DNA from: CAWCXF01 sp963799455
GTDB lineage: Bacteria > Pseudomonadota > Alphaproteobacteria > Rhodobacterales > Rhodobacteraceae
NCBI GenBank assembly: GCA_963799455.1
Contig: CAWCXF010000008.1
Span: 868,001-932,000, forward strand
Reading direction: 5' to 3'
DNA length: 64,000 bases
The position numbers and the translations under genes are program-made. The notes below the pieces were generated by a model that was not told where the DNA came from, searched no databases, and saw only the letters and a program-made list of their open reading frames with translations. Positions 32,803-42,757 of the stretch are shown piece after piece; position 1 is the first letter of the stretch, and each line of letters begins with the position of its first letter.

Positions 32803-33509
32803 GCCGTGGCTCCCCCCTCGGGCCGGGCGTAGGCGCGCTGCCATCCCTCGGGGAGCGCCTCGGCGCCGCGCCGCGCCATCATCTCGCGGAACGCCGGCCG
32901 CGCCTGGCACGCGGCCAGCCAGCCGGCCACGGCGGGGCTCTCGTCGAAGAGCTCGCGTGCCGGCTGGGCGTAGCGCAGGATCTCGGCGGCGTTCAGGTCG
33001 GCGACCGTGAAGCGCCGCCCCACGAGGTGGCCGCCACCGTCCCGCAGCGCACGCTCCAGCACGGCGAAGCGGCTCCGCAACGCCGCCACGGCGTCCCGCT
33101 CGGCACGCAGGTCGCGCTCCTCGGGCGCGCGGATCGTCCGGTTCACCAGGATCTCGACGCCGTGCGGCTCGCATTCGGTCGCGGCCCAGAACGACCACAT
33201 GGCCGCGAGGCTCTCCTCGTCCGGGTCCGCCGGGGCGACCGGGCCGCCATGGCGTCGCGCGAGGTGGAGGTTGATGGCCAGCGACTCGCGAAGGACGAGT
33301 CCAGCGTCCACGATCACGGGGATCATCCCGGCGGAACCGATCGCCCGGAACCCTGGGGAGCGCGTGTTGAGCGGCGCATCGGCGGCCGTCGGATCGGCCA
33401 GCCGGCTCGCCTGGACGACCGGCACGTGCTCGAATCCGAGGCCCTGCTCCAAGGCCATCCAGACCACCCGCGAAGCCCGTGAGTTCAGGGCCCCGTAAAT
33501 CTTCAGCAT
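32799..33509 (-). CDS. Glutathione S-transferase family protein
   Basis: 236 aa. Thioredoxin-like N-terminal domain (MLKIYGALNSRASRVVWMALEQGLGFEHVPV) with Ser/Arg in the position that contacts glutathione; cis-Pro in GMIPVIVDAG; then LVLRESLAINLHLARRHGG. Helical C-terminal domain with GRRFTVADLNAAEILRYA (N-capping box). Could act as an isomerase or lyase in the hydroxyacid operon that follows. Divergent from the crotonase gene at 33636. Confidence 0.88.
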   Translation of the reverse strand: MLKIYGALNSRASRVVWMALEQGLGFEHVPVVQASRLADPTAADAPLNTRSPGFRAIGSAGMIPVIVDAGLVLRESLAINLHLARRHGGPVAPADPDEESLAAMWSFWAATECEPHGVEILVNRTIRAPEERDLRAERDAVAALRSRFAVLERALRDGGGHLVGRRFTVADLNAAEILRYAQPARELFDESPAVAGWLAACQARPAFREMMARRGAEALPEGWQRAYARPEGGATA

Positions 33510-33592
33510 GGCCGACCCGTCGCATCACTCCACGCCCCGCGGGCGTGGTCGATGACACAGTAGACACCTCGATCCCATCGGTCTAATGATTT

Positions 33593-33603
33593 GTCCAATG
33601 GAC
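33593..33603. promoter_or_regulatory. Inverted repeat GTCCA-A-TGGAC in a divergent promoter region
   Basis: 11-bp near-palindrome with five-base arms, between the divergent GST-like (minus) and crotonase (plus) genes, next to an AT-richer stretch. It resembles the GTCNGAC-type sites of FCD GntR regulators only loosely. Role inferred. Confidence 0.35.
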
Positions 33604-33635
33604 GGGTTGCCACGCGGGGAGAAGGGGAGCTGCGC

Positions 33636-34418
33636 ATGGGCGCGCCGTTGAGCCAGCTGGCGCGGGAAGGCTTCGTCGAGCTTCGCTTCACGCGGCCGGA
33701 CGCGCTGAACACGCTCACCCTCGCATCCATCGAGAGCTTCGCGGAGGCCCTGGCCGAGGTCGAGTCGCGCCGGCCGCGGTGCCTGCTCCTGACCGCAGAG
33801 GGCCGCAGCTTCATGGCCGGCGGCGATCTGAGCTATCTCGCCGAGGCGGGGGATGCCGCGCCGGCGCAGGCCGCCACGGTGATCGACGCGCTGAACGGGG
33901 CGATGCTGCGGCTGGTGCGCCTGCCCTGCCCCACCGTGGTCGCGGTGCAAGGCGCGGTGGCGGGGGCCGGGCTGAGCCTGACGCTCGCCTGCGACCTGGC
34001 GATCGGGGCGGACGACGTGCGCTTCGTCTTCGCCTACGACAGGATCGCCGCGACCCCGGACGGCGGCCTCACCTGGCTGCTGCCCCGCGTCCTCGGACTG
34101 CGCCGGGCGCTTGCGATGGCGCTCCTGGCCCGGCCGGTCGAGGCCGAGCGGGCGCTGGCCCTGGGCCTTCTGAGCGAGGTGGTCGCGCGCGACGCCCTCG
34201 AAGAGGCCGCCGAGGGCGTGGCCCGGACGCTGGCGCGCGGCCCGACGCTCGCCCATGCGGCCACGCGCCGACTGATGCTGGAGGGCTTCGAGCGCCCCTT
34301 CGAGGCGCAGCTCGAGGCCGAGCGCGAGAGCTTCTGCGCCCAGGCGGGCACCGCCGATTTCCGAGGCGCGGTGGAGGCCTTCTTCGCTCGCCGCGAGCCG
34401 GAGCATCGCGGCCGGTAG
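33636..34418 (+). CDS. Enoyl-CoA hydratase/isomerase (crotonase) family protein
   Basis: 260 aa from the ATG at 33636 with GAGAAGGGGAG upstream. Oxyanion-hole segments FMAGGDLSYL and AVAGAGLSLTLACDLAI. The later active-site region reads ATPDGGLTWLLPRVLGL, as in PaaG-like ring/double-bond isomerases, where an Asp rather than the crotonase Glu is used. C-terminus AFFARREPEHRGR is typical. The longer frame upstream starts inside the operator region and is less likely. Convergent with the thioesterase gene. Confidence 0.9.
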   Translation: MGAPLSQLAREGFVELRFTRPDALNTLTLASIESFAEALAEVESRRPRCLLLTAEGRSFMAGGDLSYLAEAGDAAPAQAATVIDALNGAMLRLVRLPCPTVVAVQGAVAGAGLSLTLACDLAIGADDVRFVFAYDRIAATPDGGLTWLLPRVLGLRRALAMALLARPVEAERALALGLLSEVVARDALEEAAEGVARTLARGPTLAHAATRRLMLEGFERPFEAQLEAERESFCAQAGTADFRGAVEAFFARREPEHRGR

Positions 34419-34491
34419 GCGCCGACGGACCCGCCAGCGGACCGCGGGAGGCTCGCCGCGGGACCAAGAACGCGAGGCGTCGGGCCGGCGG

Positions 34492-34908
34492 TCAGCGCAG
34501 GATCATCTGCGTCTGGGTGACGAGCGCGGCGAGCTTGCCCTCCTCGGTCAGGATCCTGGTCTGCCAGACCATCGTCCGCCGGCCCCGGTGGAGCGGCTCG
34601 CAGACGCCGCGGACCGTGCTGCCGACGCGCAGGGCGCGGAAGAAGTTGGTCTTGCTCTCCACCGTGGTCGTCGTCTCGCCGGGCCGGAGGTTCAGGAACG
34701 TCGCCGTGCCGCCGAGGTTGTCGGCGAAGCCCATGATCGCGCCGCCATGCATCACGCCGTTGCGGTTGCCGAGGTGCTCGGCGACCACGAGCTCGGCCTC
34801 GACGCGGTCGGGCTCGGCCGCCAGGATCCTGACCTCGAGCAGCCGGCCGAACGGAGGCTGCTCGTCCGCGACCTGCCTCAGCCGCGCGGAAGGGGGCGTC
34901 TCGTCCAT
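34492..34908 (-). CDS. PaaI-type hotdog thioesterase
   Basis: 138 aa acyl-CoA thioesterase. Hotdog signature: NRNGVMHGGAIMGFADNLGGTATF with the catalytic Asn/His/Gly and Asp region, then TTTTVESKTNFFRALRVGS and a terminal strand LVTQTQMILR. Hydrolyses dead-end or aromatic CoA esters. It follows the FadN-like gene by nine bases and would be last in that operon. Intact. Confidence 0.9.
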   Translation of the reverse strand: MDETPPSARLRQVADEQPPFGRLLEVRILAAEPDRVEAELVVAEHLGNRNGVMHGGAIMGFADNLGGTATFLNLRPGETTTTVESKTNFFRALRVGSTVRGVCEPLHRGRRTMVWQTRILTEEGKLAALVTQTQMILR

Positions 34909-34917
34909 CGGATCCCG

Positions 34918-37222
34918 TCAGTTCCTGAGCGGCTTGCCGGTCTCGAGCATGTGCTCCATCCGGGCGCGTGTCGATGGCGTGCGGCCGAGGCGCAGGACGG
35001 CGTCGCGCTCCGCCGCCATCATCTCGGCCTCCGAGGCGACGGGGTCGGTGCCCGGCTCGGCGACGAAGACGCAGGCCAGCGCCTCGGCCACCTCCAGATC
35101 CGCCGGGCTCGCCCGGCCGGCATCGAGGGCGGCCCGCAGGTCGGCCAGGAGCGCGTCGCGCCCGCCGGCCTCGAGGCGGTGGAGCCGCGCCGGCCCCGGC
35201 GGAGAATACCCGTCGGCGGCGGCGAGCGCCCGCGCGCGAGCGGCATCGAGCAGGCGCGCGCGCCATGACGATGCCGTCGGACGGGCGGAGGAAGCCGGCC
35301 TCCATCGCCTCGGCCGCCGAGCCGGTCGGCCGCGCGGACAGGATCGCCGCGAAGGCCCGCGTCACCGCGCGCGCCGGGTCGGGCTCGACCTCCTGGCAGC
35401 GCAGCAGGAGCTGCGTGCAGCCGCCCCAGCCCGGGACGAGCCCCACGCCCGGCTCGGGCAGGCCCATCGCCAGCTCGGCATGGGCGACGATCGCGTCGGC
35501 GTGGAGCGCGAACTCGGCGCCGCCCCCGAGCGCGAAGCCGTGCGCCGCCGCCACGACCGGGACCGGCGCGTCCCGCATCCGCCGGAAGAGGCGCTGGCCG
35601 CGCTCCAGCTAGGCCTCGATCGCCGCGAAGTCGCCCGCGTCGATCAGCGAGAGGAAGTAGCCGAGGTCGGCGCCGACCGAGAAGGCGCGCGGGTCGTCGT
35701 TGCCGAGGACCAGGGCGCGTTGCGCCCCGCCGAGGCGGTCGAGCGCCTCCTCCAGCGCGTCGAAGACCGGGGCGGCGAAGCTGTTCATCTTCGTCGTCAT
35801 GGCGAAGCAGGCGACGCCGTCGCCCATGTCCCAGAGCGAGGCGGCGTCGTTGCCGGCCAGGCGGCTCCGCAGCGCCGCGACGGACGGGCGCCGCGTCGCC
35901 GCCGCCTCGGCGCGCCCGCCCCCCATGACGAGCGGCGCGCCGGCGGCGGCGTAGAACCCGCCCTCCTCGGCGGCGCGGCGCAGCAGGGCGGGGACCGGCT
36001 CGCCCTCCGCCGCGATCCGCTCGGCGAGGCGCTGCGCCCCAAGGCGGTCCGCCAAAGCGAAGGGCCCCGCCTTCCAGCCGTAGCCGAGGGCGAGGGCGGC
36101 ATCGACGGCGCCGACATCGTCCGCGATCTCAGGGCCGTGCTCGGCGGCGTAGCGGAGCAGGAGCGCGAAGACGCGCCAGGCATAGGCGCCGAGCCGGCCG
36201 TCGTCGTCGAGCATCGCCGCGAGATCCCGCCCGCCTCCGGGCAGCGCGTCGCGCGCGACGGGCCTCTGCGGCCGATAGGCGCCGGTCTCGAGGTCGAGCG
36301 CCTGCCGGGCGCCGTCCTCGGCCTTGCGGTAGAAGCCCGCGCCCGCCTTGCGCCCGAACCGGCCCTCCTCGATCAGCCTGCGGAAGAGCGAGTCGCCCGG
36401 CAGGTCGAAGCGGCGGATCGCGTCGCCCTCGGGCAAGGCGTCCATCAGCGACTGCCAGACCTGCGGCACGAGGTCGATGCCGATGAGGTCGAAAAGCGCG
36501 AAGACCCCCGTGCGCGGCACGCCGAACGCCCCGTGCACGGCGTCGGCTTCCTCGACCGTGAGGCCGAGGCAGCGCGCCTCGAGCGCGGCCATCGCCATCC
36601 AGGTGCAGCCGATCCGGTTGGCGACGAAGCCCGGCGTGTCGCGGCACGCGATCACCGTCTTGCCGAGCAGGACCTCCGCCGCCTCGGTCGCGCGGGCGAC
36701 GAGGCGCGCGTCGCTCTCGGGCCCGGCGACCAGCTCCACGGGCGGCATCATCCGCGGCGGATTGAAGAAGTGGGTGATGACGAAGTCGCGCGCGAAGCCC
36801 TGCCCCATGTCCCGGACGAGGTCGGCGCGCCGGAGCGTCGAGGTGTTCGACGAGACGATGCAGCCCGGCCTGCGCACCGCCTCGATCCGCCGGAAGAGGG
36901 CGCGCTTGGCCTCGAGATCCTCGACGACGACCTCGACGATCCAGTCGGCCGCGGCGAGCCGGTCGAGATCGTCCTCGGTGTTGCCGGGGCGGATCCGCCC
37001 CACTGCCGCCCTGCCCATGAAGCCGCGCGCCTCGGCCTGGCGGGCGATGCCGGCCTCGGCCGGCGCGTTCCTGTCCTCGCTGCCGGGGATGTCGAGGAGG
37101 TCGACGGGCAGGCCTGCATTCACGAACTGGGCGGCGATGCCCGAGCCCATCGACCCCGCCCCGATCACCGCCACGCGGTCGATCCCGGTGGTCTCGAATC
37201 CAACCGCGCGAAACCTGTCCAT
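34918..37222 (-). pseudogene. FadN-like 3-hydroxyacyl-CoA dehydrogenase/enoyl-CoA hydratase, broken
   Basis: An ancestral protein of about 768 aa with the NAD-binding part first (VAVIGAGSMGSGIAAQF, residues about 17-33), 3HCDH C-terminal domains (HFFNPP, DTPGFVANRIG) and a crotonase domain at the C-terminus, the FadN order. Two defects: an in-frame TAG at 35611-35609 after FAAIEA, with the same frame continuing LERGQRLFRRMRDAPVPVVAAAHG; and loss of phase in the CG run at 35253-35264 after GIVMA, where two added bases restore LLDAARARALAAADGYSPP through to ETGKPLRN at 34918. The N-terminal 537 aa could still be made. Confidence 0.9.
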
Positions 37223-37246
37223 CCTTCCCTCCTCGGCCGGCGGCGT

Positions 37247-38029
37247 TCAGCGGCCCGCGAAGTTCGGCCGGCGCCGCCCGAAGAACGCGTCGAGCGCCTC
37301 GCCGAAATCCTCCGTCCCGGCGCAGGCGGCGAAGGCGTCCTCCTCGGCGTCGAGCTGCTCGGGCAGCGGCGTCGAGAGGCTCGCGCGCAAGAGCGCCTTG
37401 AGGCGTCCCTGCGCGACGCCCGGGCCCGCGGCGAGGCGCAGGGCGTGGCGCCGGGCCTCGTCGGCGAGCGCGTCGGCCGGCACGACGCGGTTGACCAGCC
37501 CGAGCGCCAGGGCCTCCTCGGCGCCGATGTCGTCCGACAGGAGCGCGATCTCCATCGCCCGGCGCAGGCCGACGAGCCGCGGCAGCGCCCAGGTCGCTCC
37601 GCAATCGGCCGGTGCGGCGACCTTCAGGTAGGCGAGGTTGAGCACCGTGCCCCCGGCCGCGATGCAGAGGTCGGCGCCGAGGGCGAGCGACATGCCGGCG
37701 CCGGCGACCGCGCCGTGGATCGCCGCGATCGAGACCTGCGGCGCGGCCGCGAGCGTCCTCAGCCCGGCGTGCATCGGCCCGATGATCGCGCGGGCCATGG
37801 CGGCGCGGTCCTCGGCGGCGCGGAAGGAGGCGAGGTCGCCCCCCGCCATGAACGCGCGGCCCGCGCCCGAGAGCAGGATGGCGCGCACGTCGGGATCGGC
37901 GGTGGCCCGCTCGACCGCCGCGGCGAAGGCTTCGGCCATCTCGACATCGACCGTGTTCAGGCGGTCGGGTCGGTCGAAGCGCAGCTCGGCCACGCCGTCT
38001 TCGACGGTGAAGCGCACCGCGCCGGTCAT
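37247..38029 (-). CDS. Enoyl-CoA hydratase/isomerase family protein
   Basis: 260 aa. Crotonase fold: AFMAGGDLASFRAAED (oxyanion hole 1), AIHGAVAGAGMSLALGADLCIA (oxyanion hole 2), APADCGATWALPRLVGLRRAMEIALL and C-terminal FFGRRRPNFAGR. Like its neighbour at 33636 it has an LPR-type active site instead of the classic two-Glu centre. The ATG overlaps the end of the nitronate monooxygenase relic; the FadN-like gene follows 24 bases later. Intact. Confidence 0.9.
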   Translation of the reverse strand: MTGAVRFTVEDGVAELRFDRPDRLNTVDVEMAEAFAAAVERATADPDVRAILLSGAGRAFMAGGDLASFRAAEDRAAMARAIIGPMHAGLRTLAAAPQVSIAAIHGAVAGAGMSLALGADLCIAAGGTVLNLAYLKVAAPADCGATWALPRLVGLRRAMEIALLSDDIGAEEALALGLVNRVVPADALADEARRHALRLAAGPGVAQGRLKALLRASLSTPLPEQLDAEEDAFAACAGTEDFGEALDAFFGRRRPNFAGR

Positions 38030-38584
38030 GCTCTCGTCTCCTCCCGAGCGAAGGGGTCCGTGGCCACGGCGCGGGACGCGGCGCGGCGCTCACCGATCGG
38101 CCCGCGGCGGAGATCGCCCACCACGCGCAGATCCTCGATCACGCCGACGACGGGGGCCTGCGGACCACCCGTCGCGCCAGGCCTTCGCCTCGCGCTCGGG
38201 CGGCTTGGCAGGCCCCAGATCGTCCGGGTCCATGCTCGGCGCGACGAGGCTCGGCCGCGGGGAGTCCGCAGGCGGGCCCGCGATCGCCGGCGTGCATCTG
38301 CGCGCCGGTGGAGATCGCGCCGCCGAGTCGGCCGCGAGCCTCTCGGCCCGATGGCCGATGAGGTCGACTCCGTGGGGCGCGGGTGCCTGCGGCCTCGAGC
38401 CGGGCGGCGATCGCCTCCAGCCGGTCCGCGAGCCCCTCGGGGCTCCGCTGGTTCAGCATGGGAACGGCGCCGACGTGGCCCGCCTCGCACCCTTCGGCGA
38501 CGAGGCCCGCCTCGGAGGTCGGGACCATCGGCGCGGCGATGGCGGGAAGGGCCATCGGATCGGCGAGGGCTGCGGGCAGCGGCA

Positions 38585-38585
<1 letters not shown>
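38026..38585 (-). pseudogene. Nitronate monooxygenase relic with internal deletion
   Basis: Begins MPLPAALADPMALPAIAAPM, continues EGCEAGHVGAVPMLNQRSPEGL, the N-terminus of FMN-dependent nitronate monooxygenases. In a different frame, later sequence matches the family's C-terminus: SMDPDDLGPAKPPEREAKAWRDGWSAG. Only 560 bases separate start and end where an intact gene needs about 1 kb, so the central barrel including the catalytic His is gone. Both ends still overlap the neighbouring start/stop codons, showing an operon gene that decayed in place. Confidence 0.8.
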
Positions 38586-39475
<890 letters not shown>

Positions 39476-39575
39476 GCGGCTCGTGCGGTTCCGCCGGCTT
39501 CGGGCGGCCACCGCTTCCTCCTGGCGTGCAACTCCGGTGCGCTGCGGATCGACGGCCGCCCGCGCGGTGTCCATG

Positions 39576-39664
39576 TGTCCGACAAGACGGCATGGGGCGC
39601 GCTCCTCGTCAAGCCGAGGATGCAGCTTGACAACGAAAAGCCGTCCCAGCCACCCTGTCCGACA
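39576..39664. promoter_or_regulatory. Two TGTCCGACA inverted-repeat operators
   Basis: The 9-base palindrome TGTC-C-GACA occurs at 39576-39584 and 39656-39664, 80 bases apart (about 7.6 helical turns), between the divergent crotonase and kinase genes. TGTCNGACA cores are typical of FCD-class GntR regulators, one of which is encoded at 42006 and another at 46979. Binding is inferred. Confidence 0.6.
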
Positions 39665-39686
39665 ATCCCACCCGAGGAGGGCGCAG

Positions 39687-40730
39687 GTGGTCATCGGGGC
39701 CGTGGATCGGACGAGCCAGGACGCCTTCGACCCGCGCGCGCTCGAGGCGTTCCTCATCACCCGTCTGCTGGATCTCGCTGGACCGATGCGGATCGCTCCG
39801 ATCGGCGGAGGGCAGTCGAACCCGACCTACCTCGTGCGCTTCGGCGAAGGCGAGATGGTGCTGCGCAAGCGCCCGGCGGGCGACGTGCTGCCCTCGGCCC
39901 ATGCCGTCGACCGGGAGTTCCGCGTCCAGGCCGCGCTCGCCGACACGCCGGTCCCGGTCCCGAAGATGCTCCTCTTCCACGGCGAGGACGATGTCGTGGG
40001 CACTCCGTTCTACGTGATGGAGCGCGTCCACGGCCGCATCTTCGACGACAACGCGCTGCGCGCCGCGCCCAAGCCCGAACGCCGGACGATGTATGAGGAG
40101 CTCGCGCGGACCCTGGCCGGGATCCACCGGGTCGACCTCGCCGCCGTGGGCTTGCGGGGCTTCGGCCGGCAGGGCGGGTTCCTGAAGCGCCAGATCGCGC
40201 GCTGGACCGAGCAGTGGCGGCTCTCCAAGACGCGCGAGATGCCCGCGGTCGAGCGCCTGATCGAATGGCTGCCGCGCCACCTTCCCGAGGCGGACGAGAC
40301 GACGCTCGTCCACGGCGACTTCCGCCCCGGCAACGTGATCTTCGATCCGAAGGCGCCGCGCATCGCCGCGGTGCTCGACTGGGAGCTTTCGACGCTCGGC
40401 CATCCGCTGGCGGACCTCGCGCACACCTGCACCTACGTCTGGATGATGACCTCGGACGAGCACGGCGGCGGCCTGGCCGACGTCGATCTCGCCGCCGAGG
40501 GGCTCCCCTCGATGGAGGAGTTCGTCGCCGCCTACGACCGCCATGCGGGGCGCGCGGGGGGCCTGAGCGACTTCCACCTCGCCTTCGCCCTGTTTCGGAG
40601 CGCGGTGATCTTCGAGGGCATCGCCGACCGGGCGCGGCGCGGCAACGCCGCCGCGACCAACGCCGAGGAGGTCGGGAACCTCGCGCCGAAGCTCGCCGAG
40701 CGCGGCGCGGCGCTGATCGACAGGGTCTGA
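39687..40730 (+). CDS. APH-fold phosphotransferase (LvaA/ACAD11-kinase type)
   Basis: 347 aa from the GTG at 39687 (GAGGAGGG five bases upstream). Protein kinase-like fold: GGGQSNPTYLVRF nucleotide loop, VLRKRPAGDVLPSAH with the ATP-binding Lys, HGDFRPGNVIF (catalytic loop, H209-D211) and VLDWELSTLGHPLAD (metal-binding D231). The family includes LvaA and the kinase halves of ACAD10/ACAD11, which phosphorylate 4-hydroxyacyl-CoA so a dehydrogenase-like partner can eliminate phosphate. The partner gene sits 10 bases downstream but is broken. Confidence 0.9.
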   Translation: MVIGAVDRTSQDAFDPRALEAFLITRLLDLAGPMRIAPIGGGQSNPTYLVRFGEGEMVLRKRPAGDVLPSAHAVDREFRVQAALADTPVPVPKMLLFHGEDDVVGTPFYVMERVHGRIFDDNALRAAPKPERRTMYEELARTLAGIHRVDLAAVGLRGFGRQGGFLKRQIARWTEQWRLSKTREMPAVERLIEWLPRHLPEADETTLVHGDFRPGNVIFDPKAPRIAAVLDWELSTLGHPLADLAHTCTYVWMMTSDEHGGGLADVDLAAEGLPSMEEFVAAYDRHAGRAGGLSDFHLAFALFRSAVIFEGIADRARRGNAAATNAEEVGNLAPKLAERGAALIDRV

Positions 40731-40740
40731 GGGGGGCGGC

Positions 40741-41977
40741 ATGGATTTCGAGCACGCGCCCTGCGTCGAGGAGCTGACCGGCCGGCTTCGCGCCTTGATG
40801 GGCTCGGGGGTCGAGCCCGCCGAGGCCGAGCGGCGCCGCGTCGTCGCCGAGGGACGCCATCCCGAGGCGCTGGTGGACGGCCTCGAGGAGAAGGCGAAGG
40901 CGGAGGGGCTTTGGAACCTCTTCCTGCCGGACCTGGAGGAGGACGAGCCGGGCACCCGGCTCAGCGACCGCGAATCCGCGCCGATGGCCGAGATCATGGG
41001 GCGGATCCCGTGGTCGTCCGAGGTGTTCGACCGCCATGCCCCCGACACCGGCGACATCGAGAGCCTGCACCTCTTCGCCACCGACGAGCAGCGCGGGCGC
41101 AGGCTGGGCCCGCTCCTGGCGGGCACCATCCGCTCAGGCGTGTCGATCACCGAGCCCGACGAGGCGTCCTCGGACCCGACCAACCTCGCGACGGGGATCG
41201 AGCGCGACGGCGACGACCACGTCGCCGACGGCCGCAAGTGGTTCACGACGGGCGCGCCGCACCCGAAGTTCGCCTTCACCCTCGTGATGGGCGTCTCGGA
41301 CTCCGACCCGGATTCCGCCGCGGCACGTCCGCCACAGCTTCGTCATCGCGCCCACCGACACGCCCGGCTCGCGCGACGTGCCGATCATGCGCCACCACGC
41401 GCCCGAGGGGCCCCGCGAGGGGGCGTTCGAGAACGTGCGCGTGCCGGTGGCGAACCTCCTCGGGGAGGAGGGGGCGGGGTTCGCGGTCGCGCAGGCGCGG
41501 CTCGGGCCCGGACGCATCCCCCACTGCAGGCGCACGATCGGCCAGCGCGAGCTCGCGATCGATCCGATGTGCGACCGCGCCCTGGCGCGCAGCGTCTTCG
41601 GCCGCACGCTCGCCGAGCACGCCGACGTCCAGGACCGGATCGCCGAGAGCGGGATCGGAGATCGACCAGGCGCGACTGCCGACCCCCCCCACGAGCTGGC
41701 TGATGGACCGGGACGGCACCAAGGGGGCCCGCACGCTCGTCTGCGAGATCAAGGTGGCCGCGGCGCGCCTGCAGACGCGCGTGCTCGACCGCGCCATGCA
41801 GGTCTGGGGCGCGCGGCGGGGCTGACGCCCGACACGCCGCTCTCCCATCTCTGGGCCTGGGGCCGGGCGCTGCGCGTCATCGAGGGGCCCGACGAGATGC
41901 ACCTGCGCGCGATCGCCCGAGCCGAGATCAAGAAGGCCGAGGCGCGCAGGCCCGCCACCACCCGCGCCGCCGAGTGA
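40741..41977 (+). pseudogene. Acyl-CoA dehydrogenase (ACAD11-like) with three frameshifts
   Basis: Starts MDFEHAPCVEELTGRLRALM, reads well to FTLVMGVSDSDPDSAA, then needs a shift near 41320 to continue HVRHSFVIAPTDTPGSRDV...FENVRVPVANLLGEEGAGF, another near 41657 to continue EIDQARLPTPPTSWLMDRDG, and a third in the CG run at 41808-41816 to reach GLTPDTPLSH...RVIEGPDEMHLRAIARAEIKK. About 412 codons in all, the family's size. The FAD and substrate regions are split, so no working enzyme is expected. Codon use is unchanged, indicating recent decay. Confidence 0.88.
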
Positions 41978-42005
41978 GCGGGCGCGCGCGCCCGAAAGGA
42001 CGGCG

Positions 42006-42740
42006 ATGCAGATCGAGAAGCTGACGCTCCCCCCGGCCTACCAGGCCATCTCCGACCGCCTGCAGAAGCTGATCCTCAGCGGAGAGTTGCGCCCCGGCGA
42101 TCCGCTTCCCGCCGAGACGGAGATGGCCGACCGGTTCGGGGTGAACCGCTCGACCGTGCGCGAGGGCATCCGCCAGCTCGAGAGCGAGGGGCTGGTCCGG
42201 CGCGAGGGGCGCAGGCGGCTGCTCGTCAGCGTCCCGCGCCACGCCGACCTCGCCCCGCGCCTCACCCGGGCGATGGTGATGCAGCAGGTCACCTTCCGCG
42301 AGCTCTGGCAGGTGGCCCACGAGCTCGAGCCGCTGGCCGCCGGCCTGACGGCGACGGTGGCGCCCGAGGGGCACGTCGCCCGCCTGCGCGAGAACATCGA
42401 CCGAATGGCGGAGGTCATCGAGGGCGCGGAGAGCCCGGCCCCGCTCGACCTCGAATTCCATGCGCTCCTGGCCGAGGGCACCGGCAACCGCGTGCTCCTG
42501 CTCGCCCGGGAGCCCGTCGCGCTCCTGCTCTATCCGACCTTCGAGGCGGTGCGGCCGCAGATCGAGCAGGCCGCGCGGCGCAACCTGGAGGCGCACCGGC
42601 GGATCGTCGAGGCGGTCGCCGCCCGCGACGCCGACCTGGCGACGGACTGGATGCGCAAGCACCTGCGCGACCTCAGGCGCGGCTGGCTGCTCGCCGGGCT
42701 CGACATGGAGTCGCGCATCGATCCCGCTCTGACCTACTGA
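42006..42740 (+). CDS. GntR-family regulator, FCD (FadR C-terminal) subclass
   Basis: 244 aa. Winged helix at about residues 10-75: YQAISDRLQKLILSGELRPGDPLPAETEMADRFGVNRSTVREGIRQLESEGLVRRE. An all-helical effector domain follows with FRELWQVAHELEPLAAGL, FHALLAEGTGNRVLLL and metal-ligand-type histidines (AHRRIVEAVAARD). It follows the broken dehydrogenase by 28 bases and precedes the acyl-CoA synthetase by 17. Likely ligand is an acid or acyl-CoA of the local pathway; the TGTCCGACA pair at 39576-39664 is a candidate site. Confidence 0.92.
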   Translation: MQIEKLTLPPAYQAISDRLQKLILSGELRPGDPLPAETEMADRFGVNRSTVREGIRQLESEGLVRREGRRRLLVSVPRHADLAPRLTRAMVMQQVTFRELWQVAHELEPLAAGLTATVAPEGHVARLRENIDRMAEVIEGAESPAPLDLEFHALLAEGTGNRVLLLAREPVALLLYPTFEAVRPQIEQAARRNLEAHRRIVEAVAARDADLATDWMRKHLRDLRRGWLLAGLDMESRIDPALTY

Positions 42741-42757
42741 GGCGCCGGAGAGAGACG

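Noticed and set aside
32698..33567. A longer protein reading antisense-frame through the GST-like gene
   Set aside because: Only its last 34 codons lie outside the GST gene; the rest is an out-of-frame shadow.
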